Assembly: GCA_022813625.1 (NCBI GenBank)
Contig: JAKLMB010000040.1
Location: 186,001-250,000 of the forward strand
Direction of reading: 5' to 3'
Length of the DNA: 64,000 bases
DNA from: Aaosphaeria pasadenensis
Taxonomy: Eukaryota > Ascomycota > Dothideomycetes > Pleosporales
Positions 42,125 to 53,065 of the stretch are shown in pieces. The translations under genes and the position numbers were made by a program. A model generated the notes under the pieces. That model saw nothing but the letters and a program-made list of their open reading frames with translations. It made no database searches and was not told the origin of the DNA. The number at the start of each line of letters is the position of its first letter. Within the stretch, counting starts at the first letter, position 1.

Positions 42125-44638
42125 CTACACGCCGACCTTGCCCTGTCCCTGCTTCCCCATCTTCTTATCCATGCCCAACTTATCCAACTGATCCCTCTTA
42201 TGATAATGCGGCGCAACCTCGATCAGCCATTCAGGATCGATCGGCATATTGCCCCTCATGTACTCCTTGCTCGTGAGCACGAGCTCGTAGTAGACGACCC
42301 ACTTCGGCCGCGTCTCGATGAGGTAGCTCGAAGGATGAATATACACGGACATCCCGTTCGCGACGGTGCGGTAGGCCAATCCGTCACGGGAGATGCGGCA
42401 GCAATTCATGAAGAACCCCGCTGTGAGCGCCTTCCGGATAGCGACGTGGTCCGCGGCGCCGGCGGACGAGATCTGGATGCCGACGCGCTCGCACAGCTTC
42501 TCGAGCTGCTCGCGGACGTCGCGGACGCGCTTGAGCGTGCGCTCCTGCAGGAAGTTCTCGCGCGCCCACCGCGGGTCAAAGTCCGCGTCCACCCACTGGT
42601 TCCAGATCGAGAGCAGCGACAGCATGTCGCCGCCGTCTTTGTTGTTGAAGCGCGCGCGCGCGGCGTCCGCGAGGAGTTTCTTGTCCTTGGGCCGGAAGAA
42701 GAGGGAGCCGGATTCGGAGAGCATGGCGACGATGGAGAGGACTTCTTCTACGCAGCCGTATTTGTCGGACGCGATGAGGGATTTGGCGAGGAAGGGGTCC
42801 GTGGGGAATTCGCTCATTTGTCGCCCGATCTTCGTGACGCCGCCTTGGTCGGATATCGCGCCGAGGCCGTAGAGCTGCTCCAGCGCGGACATGAGGACGT
42901 CTGGGGATGGTGGGTCCATGAAGTCGAAGTTGACGAGGTCGTTGATGCCGAGCGATTTGAGCATGAGGACTACGGAGGTGAGGTTCATCCGCTGGATCTC
43001 TGGGGTCGTCGAGGCTTCCATTTCGGAGTGGAAGGCGTATTTGGTGAAGAGTCGGAAACATTTTCCAGGGCCTGTACGTCCGGCACGGCCGGCACGTTGG
43101 TTACTAGATGCTCGAGAGCATGGAACGACGACGAGTGATTCGGTTCTTGTCTTCGCGCTGTACACATTCTGCTTCTCGAAGCCGGTGTCCACGACGTAGG
43201 TAACACCGTCGACTGTCAGGGATGTCTCGGCAATGTTGGTGGCCAGGATGACCTTGCGCGCTCCGCGTGCAGCTGGTTCGAAGATCTTGGCCTGCAGGTC
43301 AGACGGCAAGTTGGCGTAGATGGGACATATTGTGAGCTCCGGTATCCGACCTCCAAGCTTTCGTGTTGTTTCCTGTAGATACTGCTCCGCCATTTCGATC
43401 TCATCCTGACCAGTTAGGAACACAAGGATGTCGCCGGAAAGTGGGCCATCGGGGACTGCCAAAGGCTGTGAAATGTGGATTTGCATAACGACAGAGACGC
43501 TTGACTGTAGATAGTTTGCTTCTGGTTGAGGCGTGTAATGGATGTCGACTGAGAATCGTCGTCCGGGGATGTTAAAAACGGGGGCGTCGCTGAAGAATTT
43601 TGAGAACTTGATACTGTCGGCAGTAGCACTGGAGATGATAATTTTCAGGTCTGTCCGAAGGCGAAGCAAGTCTTTGAGTAGGCCCATCAGCAGATCCGTG
43701 GAAACGCTACGTTCGTGGGCTTCGTCGAGGATAATGACCGAGTAGCTAGCAAGATCGGGTTCTGTCAACGTTTCTCGTAGTAACATACCGTCAGTCAAGA
43801 ATTTGATGACGGTCTTGTCGGAGGTTTTCTGCTCGAATCGAATGCTGTAGCCCACCTCCTCACCCACTCGGCATCCCACCTCTTCTGCCACACGAGTCGC
43901 AACACTCATAGCCGCGACACGCCTGGGTTGCGTGCAGCCAACCTTCATCCCATTCTTCGTCAGGCCGAAATCCCTACAGAACTGGACAATCTGTGTCGAC
44001 TTTCCACTTCCAGTCTCCGCAGAGACGATCAAGACCTGGTGGTCCTGGATGGCGCTCATGAGCTCCTCCCGGTACGCCCAGATCGGAAGACTCTTCCTCG
44101 TCTCCTCGATCGACTGCGCCTTCTTCTCCGCAGCATTCAGCATCTGCTCCAGCTTCGCCTTCTCAGGATCAAGCCTGCTCGCCGCATCCATCACGAACTG
44201 CGGCGCCGCACTCTCATCAAACACAAACTCATAATCATCCTGCTGCACCTTCGCGCCGCCCCTAGAGATCTGCGTCTTCACCTTCGCCGTCTGCTCGTCC
44301 TCCCACTGCTGCACCTCGCTCTTATACTCCTCATTGCTCCGCCTATTCAGAATCTCCGTCTTGTCGCTGAGATCCACATCAGGCACCAGGTACCCAGTCG
44401 TGTGGTCATCGATGGCAAGCCTCTCCCTCGCAAGCTTCAGCGTCTCGCGGTTCTTCGCAAACTCCCGCCTCTCCGCGTCGCTGAGCTTGGAATTCGACCG
44501 GAGCTCCTGCGCCTCGTCGGCGACCTGCCTCTCCAGCAGCGCCAATTGCTCTTGCTCGCGCTTCGCCAGGTAGGCTTGCCGCGACCGCAGCCTCAGGTCT
44601 GCGAGGTTCTCTGCATTTCGATCCTTGGGTGGTGCCAT
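42125..44638 (-). CDS. PRP2: Pre-mRNA splicing DEAH-box ATPase Prp2 (DHX16/Cdc28)
   Basis: Single exon, 837 aa from the ATG at 44638 (gccATGGC on the minus strand). The N-terminal 160 residues are a charged helical region (LRLRSRQAYLAKREQEQLALL), followed by YEFVFDE. The helicase core has SAETGSGKSTQIVQF (I), TQPRRVAAMSVATRVAEEVG (Ia), ILDEAHERSVSTDLLMG (II), SSATAD (III), LATNIAETSLTV (V) and QRAGRAGRTGPGKCFRLFT (VI). The winged-helix, ratchet (HA2) and OB-fold domains follow. The N-terminus and YEFVFDE region match Prp2/DHX16 better than Prp16, Prp22 or Prp43. The protein remodels the activated spliceosome before the first catalytic step. It lacks introns although it serves splicing. The C-terminal tail ends KKMGKQGQGKVGV. 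Confidence 0.95.
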   Translation of the reverse strand: MAPPKDRNAENLADLRLRSRQAYLAKREQEQLALLERQVADEAQELRSNSKLSDAERREFAKNRETLKLARERLAIDDHTTGYLVPDVDLSDKTEILNRRSNEEYKSEVQQWEDEQTAKVKTQISRGGAKVQQDDYEFVFDESAAPQFVMDAASRLDPEKAKLEQMLNAAEKKAQSIEETRKSLPIWAYREELMSAIQDHQVLIVSAETGSGKSTQIVQFCRDFGLTKNGMKVGCTQPRRVAAMSVATRVAEEVGCRVGEEVGYSIRFEQKTSDKTVIKFLTDGMLLRETLTEPDLASYSVIILDEAHERSVSTDLLMGLLKDLLRLRTDLKIIISSATADSIKFSKFFSDAPVFNIPGRRFSVDIHYTPQPEANYLQSSVSVVMQIHISQPLAVPDGPLSGDILVFLTGQDEIEMAEQYLQETTRKLGGRIPELTICPIYANLPSDLQAKIFEPAARGARKVILATNIAETSLTVDGVTYVVDTGFEKQNVYSAKTRTESLVVVPCSRASSNQRAGRAGRTGPGKCFRLFTKYAFHSEMEASTTPEIQRMNLTSVVLMLKSLGINDLVNFDFMDPPSPDVLMSALEQLYGLGAISDQGGVTKIGRQMSEFPTDPFLAKSLIASDKYGCVEEVLSIVAMLSESGSLFFRPKDKKLLADAARARFNNKDGGDMLSLLSIWNQWVDADFDPRWARENFLQERTLKRVRDVREQLEKLCERVGIQISSAGAADHVAIRKALTAGFFMNCCRISRDGLAYRTVANGMSVYIHPSSYLIETRPKWVVYYELVLTSKEYMRGNMPIDPEWLIEVAPHYHKRDQLDKLGMDKKMGKQGQGKVGV

Positions 44639-45756
44639 GGTGGCGGTTTGGATTCTCCCTGCTCTTTGCGTAATTCCCTGGGAAGAAGTTTCTATGATGG
44701 ACCTGGTGATGGCTGGAAACTTCACCACCAGATGGCTGACAACGCTCTATGAGGGGCCTGATATCCCACAGACCAGATCCAAGATGATGACTATTTATTT
44801 ATTTCTCATTCCAAAGGGGCGGCGAATGAAGAAGAGATGTCATGGCCTTTGGCCAGGTGCTTCAGATCCACTAGGCTTCAAGCTTGCCCGGAGAATCTGT
44901 TAATCCGCGCTTTCTAACCAATCGCAGCGTGTTGTGTTTTGATTCTTGTCACGTGATATGATGCTCTCTATAGAACTTCCATTCAAAGGACTCGTGAGTT
45001 CAGGCAGATTATTTCATCTCTTTGGGGCTCAATATGACGGCGTAGGAGAGAATATGCTGACGAATTTGCTTGTATGAATTGGAATAAAAGAACAGTGACA
45101 GGGTGATGTTTTCCAATCCTAGAGGCTGAGAAGATTAGATCAACTCACTCGCTAGAGCACGAAGAATACAGAATTTTGGGAACAACCGCTCAAGATGAAT
45201 TCACAAGACCGCTAGCAACTGAAGAATATAGTGAGACAATATGATTGTAGATTATATTGTGGATTATTGGTAGTACAGAGTGGAAGATATATCCGATCCA
45301 ACCCCCCCTTCAAGTTCGTGCATGATGATGTTGAGTCCTGACCAACACAACTCCAAGAGTAATCATTGAGCAGTGAAAAGGTTGTAGCTGAATGTCAAAA
45401 TGCCCATGATGTCGTCGAAAATTCATGAAAAAAAAGGAATCCCCAATCGCGATGCTCCCCGCGCCCGAAGAAGAAAAGAAAAATGATAACCGTGTAAAAA
45501 GGAAAGAAAGAGCCCTTCGCTGGCTGGCGGGATGATTCCCGCTGTAGAAGAAATCTTTGATGAAAGTGTCGTCTCCATATTGTCGAGGATGGTGTGAGAA
45601 GTAAGTGGATGGCGTGCATCCTCTTCTATGCTTTCGAAGGGGACGGCGTCGAGTAGCTCCAGGCTCCATCCGCTCTTTGGGGCGCACATACAAGTAAAAA
45701 TGTTGAGAGGACATTGTCGCTACATCTATCATGAATTATGCAAATCGTCTTCGTCT
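44639..45756. other. Upstream region of PRP2 / downstream of next gene
   Basis: 1.1 kb holding the PRP2 promoter and the 3' side of the 45757 gene. Frames at 45310-45732 overlap in three phases and look like chance. No RNA gene was recognised. Confidence 0.5.
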
Positions 45757-47538
45757 TTATACCTCGCCGGCGATGACGCTTCCGCTACCGACGCTGCCGC
45801 TCATATCCCAGTAGTTTCGTCCACTGCCAGCACTTCGTTTGCTCTTCTTCGTGCTGTGGCTTGCACAAGACGAGCTACTCCTGATGGCTTGGCTGCGGAC
45901 CGACGCCTGTTGGGTCAGGTGCTGACGGTAGAGTGTGTCTTTCCGTCGAATCTCGCGCGTTGTTGAAGAGGTCGGTAAGCGATCAGCTGTCCGGTTTACT
46001 AAAGGGTGGTGTTGCCGAATGATGGCGGCCCGCCGTGCGGAAATGGCCTCGCTGTCCGCTCCTGTCATTATAGAAGCATGGCCCGGCGAGGGACCTGTGA
46101 TTGGCCGTGAAGACATGCTTGAGCGGCGAGAGAACCGCTTGACGAGGAAATTGAAAACCATTTTCACATCAAGCTCACGCTCCCAGTACTCCCGTTCGCG
46201 CGCCAGATCTTCCGTTGCATTCGCCGTCGCGGCAGGCGGGGCACGGAAGGAATCCAATGGATCGACCTCAGGTTCTTCGTCAATTCCCCAAAGAGAGGCT
46301 TCGCTGTAGGTGTTGGTGGACTGCTGGGGGAAAGTGGGGGCAAAATGAGGTACGGCAGCTGAGTTTGTAGATGTCTGGGTGTCGTGTGTGGTGGGGATGT
46401 CGGTGCTGATCGATGATGTAAATGCTGTAGGGGCGAGTCCTGCGTACTCAGGGGCTTGTTGAGCAAGACGGTAGGTCGAAAATGCTCCTGGGTGTTCCGA
46501 GAGTTGAGACACTAATATGCCGAGCTCACGAGCCACTCGCTCTAGAAGTCTTTGTTCCCATGGCTCACCAGCGAGGTCTTGCTCGTCAGTGTGGAGGGAT
46601 ACAGACGACATCGGCCGCATGCTGGATTCCTGTACCGGGGTGGTTGCTGTTTCTTCAGGCAGTGTCTCTCCAAAGATGACGGACAAAGTGTCTTCATCAA
46701 GGCCGATCAGGTCGCGAATTACTCTCCTGGTTAGCCGTTGCCAGAACGACAGGTTCTCGGTAGTCTCATCGGACGATATACTCTGGCCGTCGGAGACGGA
46801 TGGGGCGACGCGAGATGCAGATTCGTCGGTCTCATGACGGGCACTCTCTGCGCGACTACGTGCTGCACTTACAACACTCATCCTCCGTCGTCGTCTTGTT
46901 TCTCTCTCAATTTCTTCCAGAAGTGCTTTACTTTGCTCCAACCGCCATTTCTCGATCCGCTGTCGTCGGTCTTGTTCCTGATGTAATTCGTCTGCTTCTT
47001 CTAGTGCATCGAGACGACGCTGGACACTTGATCGTCGACGCATGTGCCTTCTCCGTGGCGACGGCCTTTCGAATTGCCATAGGTGGTCTTGCATATTCGC
47101 ATCCGGCTGAAAGGTTCCGAGCCCGTCATGTGTAGGAAGGACAGTGTCACCACTCTGTTGTAGTCCGCTGGAGGGCTCTCCATGTTCCGAGGGTTCGTGG
47201 AACGCATGTAGCCCGTCATCCAGACTGTCCAAGTCTTCCCCCTCTTCGGTTCCCTGACAAGTTATATCGTCCTCATCTTGTTCGGATCGTGCAGCAGTGT
47301 CAAGGGAGCCGAAGTCACTGAACCGCGACAGGCCAGCTGTGCGAGGGGTCCTTTCCGTGGACGTGGTATGCGTGCGTGCAGTCACCGATCCAGGGGAGAA
47401 GAGAACCCATTCTTGTGATTCTTCCAAAGTACGCTTCCTCTGGGGAGAAGAGGCGGCGCCGACTTCGGCAGGGGTTTCTGGTGTAGGTATAGATAGCTGG
47501 CGTGAAGGTTGTGGTCGATGATGTTGTCGAAAAGCCAT
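45757..47538 (-). CDS. Fungal-specific protein of unknown function
   Basis: Single exon, 593 aa from the ATG at 47538. I do not recognise a named domain. The N-terminus carries Ser/Thr-Pro sites and a patch (EESQEWVLFSPGSVTAR, then TERTPRTAGLSRFSDFGSLD) that looks conserved. Residues about 160-230 are highly charged and probably coiled coil (RRRHMRRRSSVQRRLDALEE to EEIERETRRRRRMS). A central block, LSFWQRLTRRVIRDLIGLDE, and a later one, LAREREYWERELDVKMVFNF, have the amphipathic look of folded helices. No signal peptide or membrane helix is seen. The basic clusters would fit a nuclear protein, but that is an inference. The length and steady codon use argue for a real gene. Confidence 0.72.
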   Translation of the reverse strand: MAFRQHHRPQPSRQLSIPTPETPAEVGAASSPQRKRTLEESQEWVLFSPGSVTARTHTTSTERTPRTAGLSRFSDFGSLDTAARSEQDEDDITCQGTEEGEDLDSLDDGLHAFHEPSEHGEPSSGLQQSGDTVLPTHDGLGTFQPDANMQDHLWQFERPSPRRRHMRRRSSVQRRLDALEEADELHQEQDRRQRIEKWRLEQSKALLEEIERETRRRRRMSVVSAARSRAESARHETDESASRVAPSVSDGQSISSDETTENLSFWQRLTRRVIRDLIGLDEDTLSVIFGETLPEETATTPVQESSMRPMSSVSLHTDEQDLAGEPWEQRLLERVARELGILVSQLSEHPGAFSTYRLAQQAPEYAGLAPTAFTSSISTDIPTTHDTQTSTNSAAVPHFAPTFPQQSTNTYSEASLWGIDEEPEVDPLDSFRAPPAATANATEDLAREREYWERELDVKMVFNFLVKRFSRRSSMSSRPITGPSPGHASIMTGADSEAISARRAAIIRQHHPLVNRTADRLPTSSTTREIRRKDTLYRQHLTQQASVRSQAIRSSSSCASHSTKKSKRSAGSGRNYWDMSGSVGSGSVIAGEV

Positions 47539-49850
47539 GATGGAGGATTTCCGGCCTGAATGTGTGGAATCCCAATGGGTGTGGGGCGGTTATTAGAAAA
47601 AGGTGTTTGGTAAGGGAGATATGCTTCCAAAGGAGCGGGGACCAAGGAAGCTCGAACGCGATCGATAAGGCGCGTATACTGAGATCTGGGGAAAGGGAGG
47701 ACCCGACGGGTTGGCTTATCGATAGAGGTTGCTCATGGTTTGTGGTAGAGCGTCTATTTCGTATGAAAGTACTGAACCTAAGCCCACTCCTTGAGAAAAC
47801 CGTGAGGCCGTGGATAAAATGTTACGATGGCTGATGGGATGAGAAGGTGAGCGGGCGAGGAGTCGTGGACAATCGTAGTCGTGGGTAGTTGATGTCGATG
47901 CGGTCACTGGTACGGGCGCGCTAACCCAAAAGGAGAGAGGGGACGGGGGTCAGGTCACAAGAGCTTCTTCCACAGAGGAGAGGCGGCACGGAAGGTTGCG
48001 CGAGAGTTTAGGTGATCGTAACGGCGAACAACGGAATGCGTGGAAAAAAAATATTCAATAATGACTCAAAGGTCGTCTAAGGTAGAGGAGGAGGGCGAGG
48101 GATCCTTCTTGTTCTTGATGTGGTCGTCCAGCTGCATACGTATCTATACGCAGGAGGAGGGCTGATGTTGCTCAACAGGCGGTGGACTGCAGGTCTGTTG
48201 GGATACACAGCATTGCATAACACCCACTACCTACCTACCTTAACTAGCACATATGCAATGTACTGTAGTAACTAATGGTCAGATAAGGCTGAGGGGGATA
48301 AGAGATAGATAGATACTGCGTGACTCCGTACTCCGTAGATTATTAGGTACACTTCATCCTTCGGTACGAAAGCAAGCATGCAAGCAAAGCAAGAATCCCG
48401 TCCTGTTCAACCAAGGCTTAGATACATAACTCGTAGTGGATGCTGCGCGCTCATAGTCGAAGCCCGTAGCGGAACAAGGGAGGTCAGACGACAAATTTAG
48501 CCACCTTGCTTGTTGCTCTGTCTAAGAAACCAGGTCCAACAAGGGATCATCATCATCAACATCATCATCTCACACACCTTCCCCTGGTACTTCAAAGCTC
48601 ACGTCGTACAAAGAATATAGATTCAGCCTTAGATATAGAACCCCATGTCTGCACACCATCCACTCACTCAATGTCCGATACCGCCTCTTCTACAGCCCTC
48701 ATCTTGCTCATACGAGCACCTCATAGTCATACTAGCGTGCGAAGCAAAGCTCAATCTACCCTCCGACACCTTCCCACTCCCACGGTCCCTCCCCTCGTAC
48801 TTTCCTAGTCGGGCATCTCGCAATCCGTCCCGCCGATGATGAGAATGCACGACAGCGAAGACTCAAACCCCACTAACCACCAGGTATACTGCTGTAACTC
48901 CTTCAACCTTGTCTCGTCTCGCGAAACCGGGTAGACAACAAAAATTAATTAATCAATTCCTCGTTTTCTTCCAAACGTTAATCCTTTCTCTCCTTCCTTT
49001 CCTTCCCGGTCCCTCCGCCTCGTCCCGCCCCCCCCCTCCCCAAAGAAAATAGATCAATGATGGTGATCCTCCTCCCCCTTCCTCTCTCATACGTGGCGGC
49101 AAAACGCCCAGCCCGGCGCCATCTCTGTCGATTACTGCGCAATTACAAGCTGATAACATCCCACCCACCTACCCTAGCGTATGGAGAGCGGACTTGCGAG
49201 TAGCCTTGGTCGTGGGTGACAAAGGTAGCGCTGTAGGCTTGCCCTACTCTGCGGCATCTTAGCGGCACGCCGCATTTTGTGGAGTCTTTTTTTAGGGGAA
49301 CTGTGGTGGTCAGGTTCCTTTCACGAATGTTTCCTTTTCCAGTAGATCGTATTTTGGGATGAACGTGAGAACTTCTCGCAGGAGTTGTTTGGCGGTGATG
49401 CCACGCCGTGTGTTGCCGGCGAATGATGGCTCGAGTTGATCATGAGCGATCAATCGCAGGCCAGAAAAGTGGCCTTCTAGGCACTGCAAGTAGACAGGCA
49501 CGACGAATACGAGTGGTAGGTAAAGGCATTTTTAATTCATCGTGAGTCTTGGTATCTCGAACGCTTTCAATCTTGGTGCGCAAACGTCAATGGATATATA
49601 CAAGTACAAAGACTGCCCTCTCGTCGCCCCCTTGGTCCGTGGAATACCGTGCGCAAGAATAATATGCGTCTTCCAATGCAGCAAAACCATATGAACGCCA
49701 TCATCTTTCGTGTCACGCGCGTAATGAATGTATGTGTGGGTGCTCTCGATCAACACCATCATATTCGCTTGGAATCGTCAGTCGTGTTCCCCTCAAGCGT
49801 ACGTCCATCAGGACGACCAAGCAACATTTCGGTCAATAGTGAAAGCCCAT
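47539..49850. other. Long intergenic region without a gene
   Basis: 2.3 kb with no convincing coding frame. It holds CT-rich tracts, a CATCATCATC simple repeat near 48546-48570, and a doubled form of the TACGGAGTAC motif (ACTCCGTACTCCGTA) at 48323-48337. Two short frames near 49310-49501 (-) and 48506-48808 (+) have no domain content. Confidence 0.5.
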
Positions 49851-51916
49851 CTATTCCGGACCAACGAATCGAAGCCTGTCTTCCTCAGTCATCTCCTCGC
49901 CCTCGCCTAGCGATGGGAATCGTTTGATGCGATCTATCCTCGACGAAACCCTGTTCTTCTTGAGCAAGCATTCATTGTTGCCCTGGCAAATCTGTTTCCT
50001 GCCCAGATTCTTGAATCTAGGACCTAATGGCCCTGTAACGTAGTGGTACTGTCCGACAAATCTGTACTGTCGTGGATCGCTAAGTGGATAGAATTTGTCC
50101 CCCCAGCGGCCCTGGAAGTAGAACCACTCCACTGGCGCTTGAGGGGTCAGGCTGGAGCTACGGAGACGGTCTGCCTGATAGTCGTATGTATAGGCATACA
50201 TATTCAAGGTTGGATCCCAGAGAGGCCCCCGATCGGTCACATCGTGAAGGATACCGCCGGGGAGCACATATGGATGCACACCAGCTGTTGCATACATGGC
50301 ATGCGTTCCAGTAGCAGAAAATCCAACGGGCTGGAGTGGTGTTAGCAAGCCTAATTTTCCATCAAAGATGACAATACGCACTCGTTTCCCGATCTTCTCT
50401 ATTGCGTCCCAAGTGTAAGCCTCTCCAAAGTTGTGCTCGCTGAAGAAGACTGCTTTCGGGATGCCATTGTGGAAACGAACCACAGTATGTTCCCAGTCGC
50501 CTACATGATTGCCGAATCTGACGTTGAACACCGTGTTACCCAAGTTGTAGCTGTAGAAGAAGAACCAGAATGCATCGACAACACCATCCCCTTTCTCTAC
50601 AACAATAAGTGTAGCGGGAGCATCGCTGCGCCCGCCAACTACCTTCCGCCCTGTGCGACGGCGCAAGAGCTCTGGCTGCCAAATCTCGTCATGAATACTG
50701 GGCTTCGATTTTCGAGGAGGTTCTGTTGGTGCAGGACCGGTAGCAGTGGTGAGAGCAGTGTTCGATCGCACACCTCCTTTGTCTTTAGTATCCCCGATAC
50801 CAGCATTCCACCACTCAGCATGCTCTCCTGCTACGTCTTCCAAGTAATCATTATCTGGTGATGCCGGGTCACCGCTGGTCTCTGGCAGATGGTCTGTTCC
50901 TTTGGGCGCACTTGGGATGTTCGTTTCACCTCCCAGCCAATCCGGGCGATCCTCAACATTATCATCGGACTGTAGGTAGACAAATCGGCCCCATTTATTC
51001 AAGTCATTTAAATTGGTCAGATTGGGATGATCAGACGAGGCTTGTAAGGGGGTATAGTTGAGATGGGGTGTTGTGTGAATGAGATGCTCTGCAATGTCGC
51101 ACGGCCAGAATTGTTCTCCGGAGTAAAGATAGATATATGGTGCATGGTCCGTGACGTATTTGGGAATCTCACGAAGGACATGTTCGTCATCAGACCAATC
51201 CTCAGGTCGAGCATTATGGGCAGAATTCCAGAATTCGCTGAGGTCTATCTTGTGCTGGTCATCATAGTCGCTTGTCCGGGACTTTGCATCCGTTGTTTCT
51301 TTCCCCCAATTCGACCATCTCGATTCGTCAAGATGTGAGAGTCCGCAGAATCCGAACCACGTGCAGACTTTCCTGTCTACCCAAGAATTTGACGATGCTA
51401 CCCATTCTTGTTCGTCCGCTCTTTCTGATGATGGTGTTATTCTTGAAAACAAGAAGTTCTGGTATAATTGGGAGTAGCTGAATAAGCCGAAGAATGTTCC
51501 AGCTGCGGCAATAGCAGGTTTCCTGCCCTTCATTTGTGCGTCCTGATCGTCCGGTGGCCGGTCAACGGAAACGAGCGACGGTGTAGGAATCGGGTCATAT
51601 GAGATATGCTTGTTATGAATGTCTACCACGAAGGTGGAGGTGGGTGTAGCGACCGGCGCACTGGAGGGTACTTGGGTATATATCGGAGTGGGTGTAGGTA
51701 GGATCGCAGAGGCAGGAGAAGAATATATCGAAGGCAGGAACCCTGCGAGAGGCACCTGGCCACCTCCATATTGCGGGTAAGGCACAATAGACACTGTCAC
51801 TGGCAGGTTAGCTTGTGACTAATGATGAGCGGAAGACGTCGAAGAATACAACGAGTAGGGACAAGATATTCCGGAAAGGGACGGGAGCTGACAAAAGTCT
51901 GCTGGTAAACCCGCAT
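49851..51916 (-). CDS. VPS62: Vps62-like protein
   Basis: The main exons are 51799-50382 and 50330-49851. A likely first exon at 51916-51853 (53-nt intron) gives 653 aa in frame. The Vps62 domain covers the middle and C-terminus: YVTDHAPYIYLYSGEQFWPC, VVDAFWFFFYSYNLGNTVF, VGDWEHTVVRFHNGIPKAVF, HAMYATAGVHPYVLPGG and TDRGPLWDPTLNMYAY. The 51-nt segment 50331-50381 is open in frame, but it has a GTGCGT donor, GCTAAC branch and CAG acceptor. Removing it yields EKIGKRPVGFSATGTHAMYA, as expected for the family. Yeast Vps62 is linked to vacuolar protein sorting; the biochemical role is unknown. The first 120 residues are Pro/Thr rich. The start is the least certain part. Confidence 0.85.
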
Positions 51917-51936
51917 GTCCGGAGACAAATCCCATC

Positions 51937-52438
51937 ATGGAGCGAAATTGTGCAAATCCAATGACGCCGCAACCCAGGTCTGATTGCAATATCGGCGGAG
52001 ACTTTGGTACGGTAGCTCAGAAGCAGGGCCTAAGAGATTCTTTGGGGAATGCCCCTGGAACCTCGCGGAACGTCCAGATCGAGGAAAGGATAAGACGGCA
52101 GCTCCAGCATTGGAAGCAGCGGCGGAAAGGGCGGAGAGAATGCATGATGATTTGGGTTGAAGGTGAGCCGGAGGTAGGCGGAAGTTGACTCACTGTTGAT
52201 TACAGCACACTTTCTGGCTCCTCCACGACCCACTTTACAGTCCTATATTGCAGCTTATAAGCATCGAGCTCACCAGAAGCTGGTTGTCAAAGATGATGGG
52301 ATGAGGTTTGAGCTGATCGAACAATTGAGAGAGCAGATGGAGAACACCGAGCGAACAGGGCACGGTAGCGCTGGTAACCCCCGCAGAGCTGTCGGTATCG
52401 ATAACGCGACACAGACCGTCTGCTACACTAGTACTTAG
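51937..52438 (+). CDS. Possible small hypothetical protein, two exons
   Basis: Two exons, 51937-52162 and 52206-52438, join in frame across a 43-nt intron (GTGAGC donor, TTACAG acceptor) to give 152 aa. A second ATG at 51961 would give 144 aa. The product is charged and helical (QIEERIRRQLQHWKQRRKGR, then LVVKDDGMRFELIEQLREQM). I recognise no family. The two frames and the splice agreeing by chance is possible but less likely. The ATG lies only 20 bp from the proposed VPS62 ATG on the other strand, so one of the two starts may be wrong or the 5' ends overlap. Confidence 0.42.
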
Positions 52439-53065
52439 GTAGGGTTGGAACAGGAGTCTATCGGTGATTTGAAGATTGATTGATGACTTGATTGCAGTGT
52501 TGATGAATGGTAGATACTTGGAAGTTGAAAGACGTTTCGCGACTTGTCAGTCGTCACACAATTTGATCTGCAGGTCGTACTGGGATGATGATGCGCGAGA
52601 AGCATCAAAAGCCGGTCCCGGTCCCGCTAGACCTATTCCAGAAAATGCCCGACTGTGAACTACCGTTACCAGTAAGTACTGTGTCCATACAGTACTCATA
52701 GGTACTTGCTGGTTTTGTATGAAAGTCCTACAGATAGTCATGATTTCACGACCAGAAATCCTATTTAACTGTCAAGTCAAGTCTGCTCCAATGTCTACAT
52801 CGCTATTGCCTACCGAGCGCCTGGGCAGAGCTTTTCCTCCGCTTGGTAGCGACTTTTGAATTGTTCTTTGATTACCACTATTAGTTAGATATCGGGTGGT
52901 CGATTTCCGGTACTACATCATGGAGGTTTAGGTCCCGAGAAGCCAAGGCTGCAAGGCCCCACCCAAAATAGACAAAATGCTTCAACTTTCCATATGCCAT
53001 GCCACACTACATCAAATCATCACAGCTTCCATTTCACCTTCACCACCACCACCACCACCGAGACT
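52439..53065. other. Intergenic region, promoter of the TFIIIC gene
   Basis: 627 bp with no gene. The last 70 bp can be read as an N-terminal extension of the TFIIIC gene from an ATG at 52994, in a CACCACCACC simple repeat. Confidence 0.5.

Noticed and set aside
42041..43138. 365-codon plus-strand frame
   Set aside because: Antisense shadow of the PRP2 coding sequence.
43928..44752. 274-codon Leu/Arg-rich plus-strand frame
   Set aside because: Antisense shadow of the PRP2 N-terminal coding sequence.
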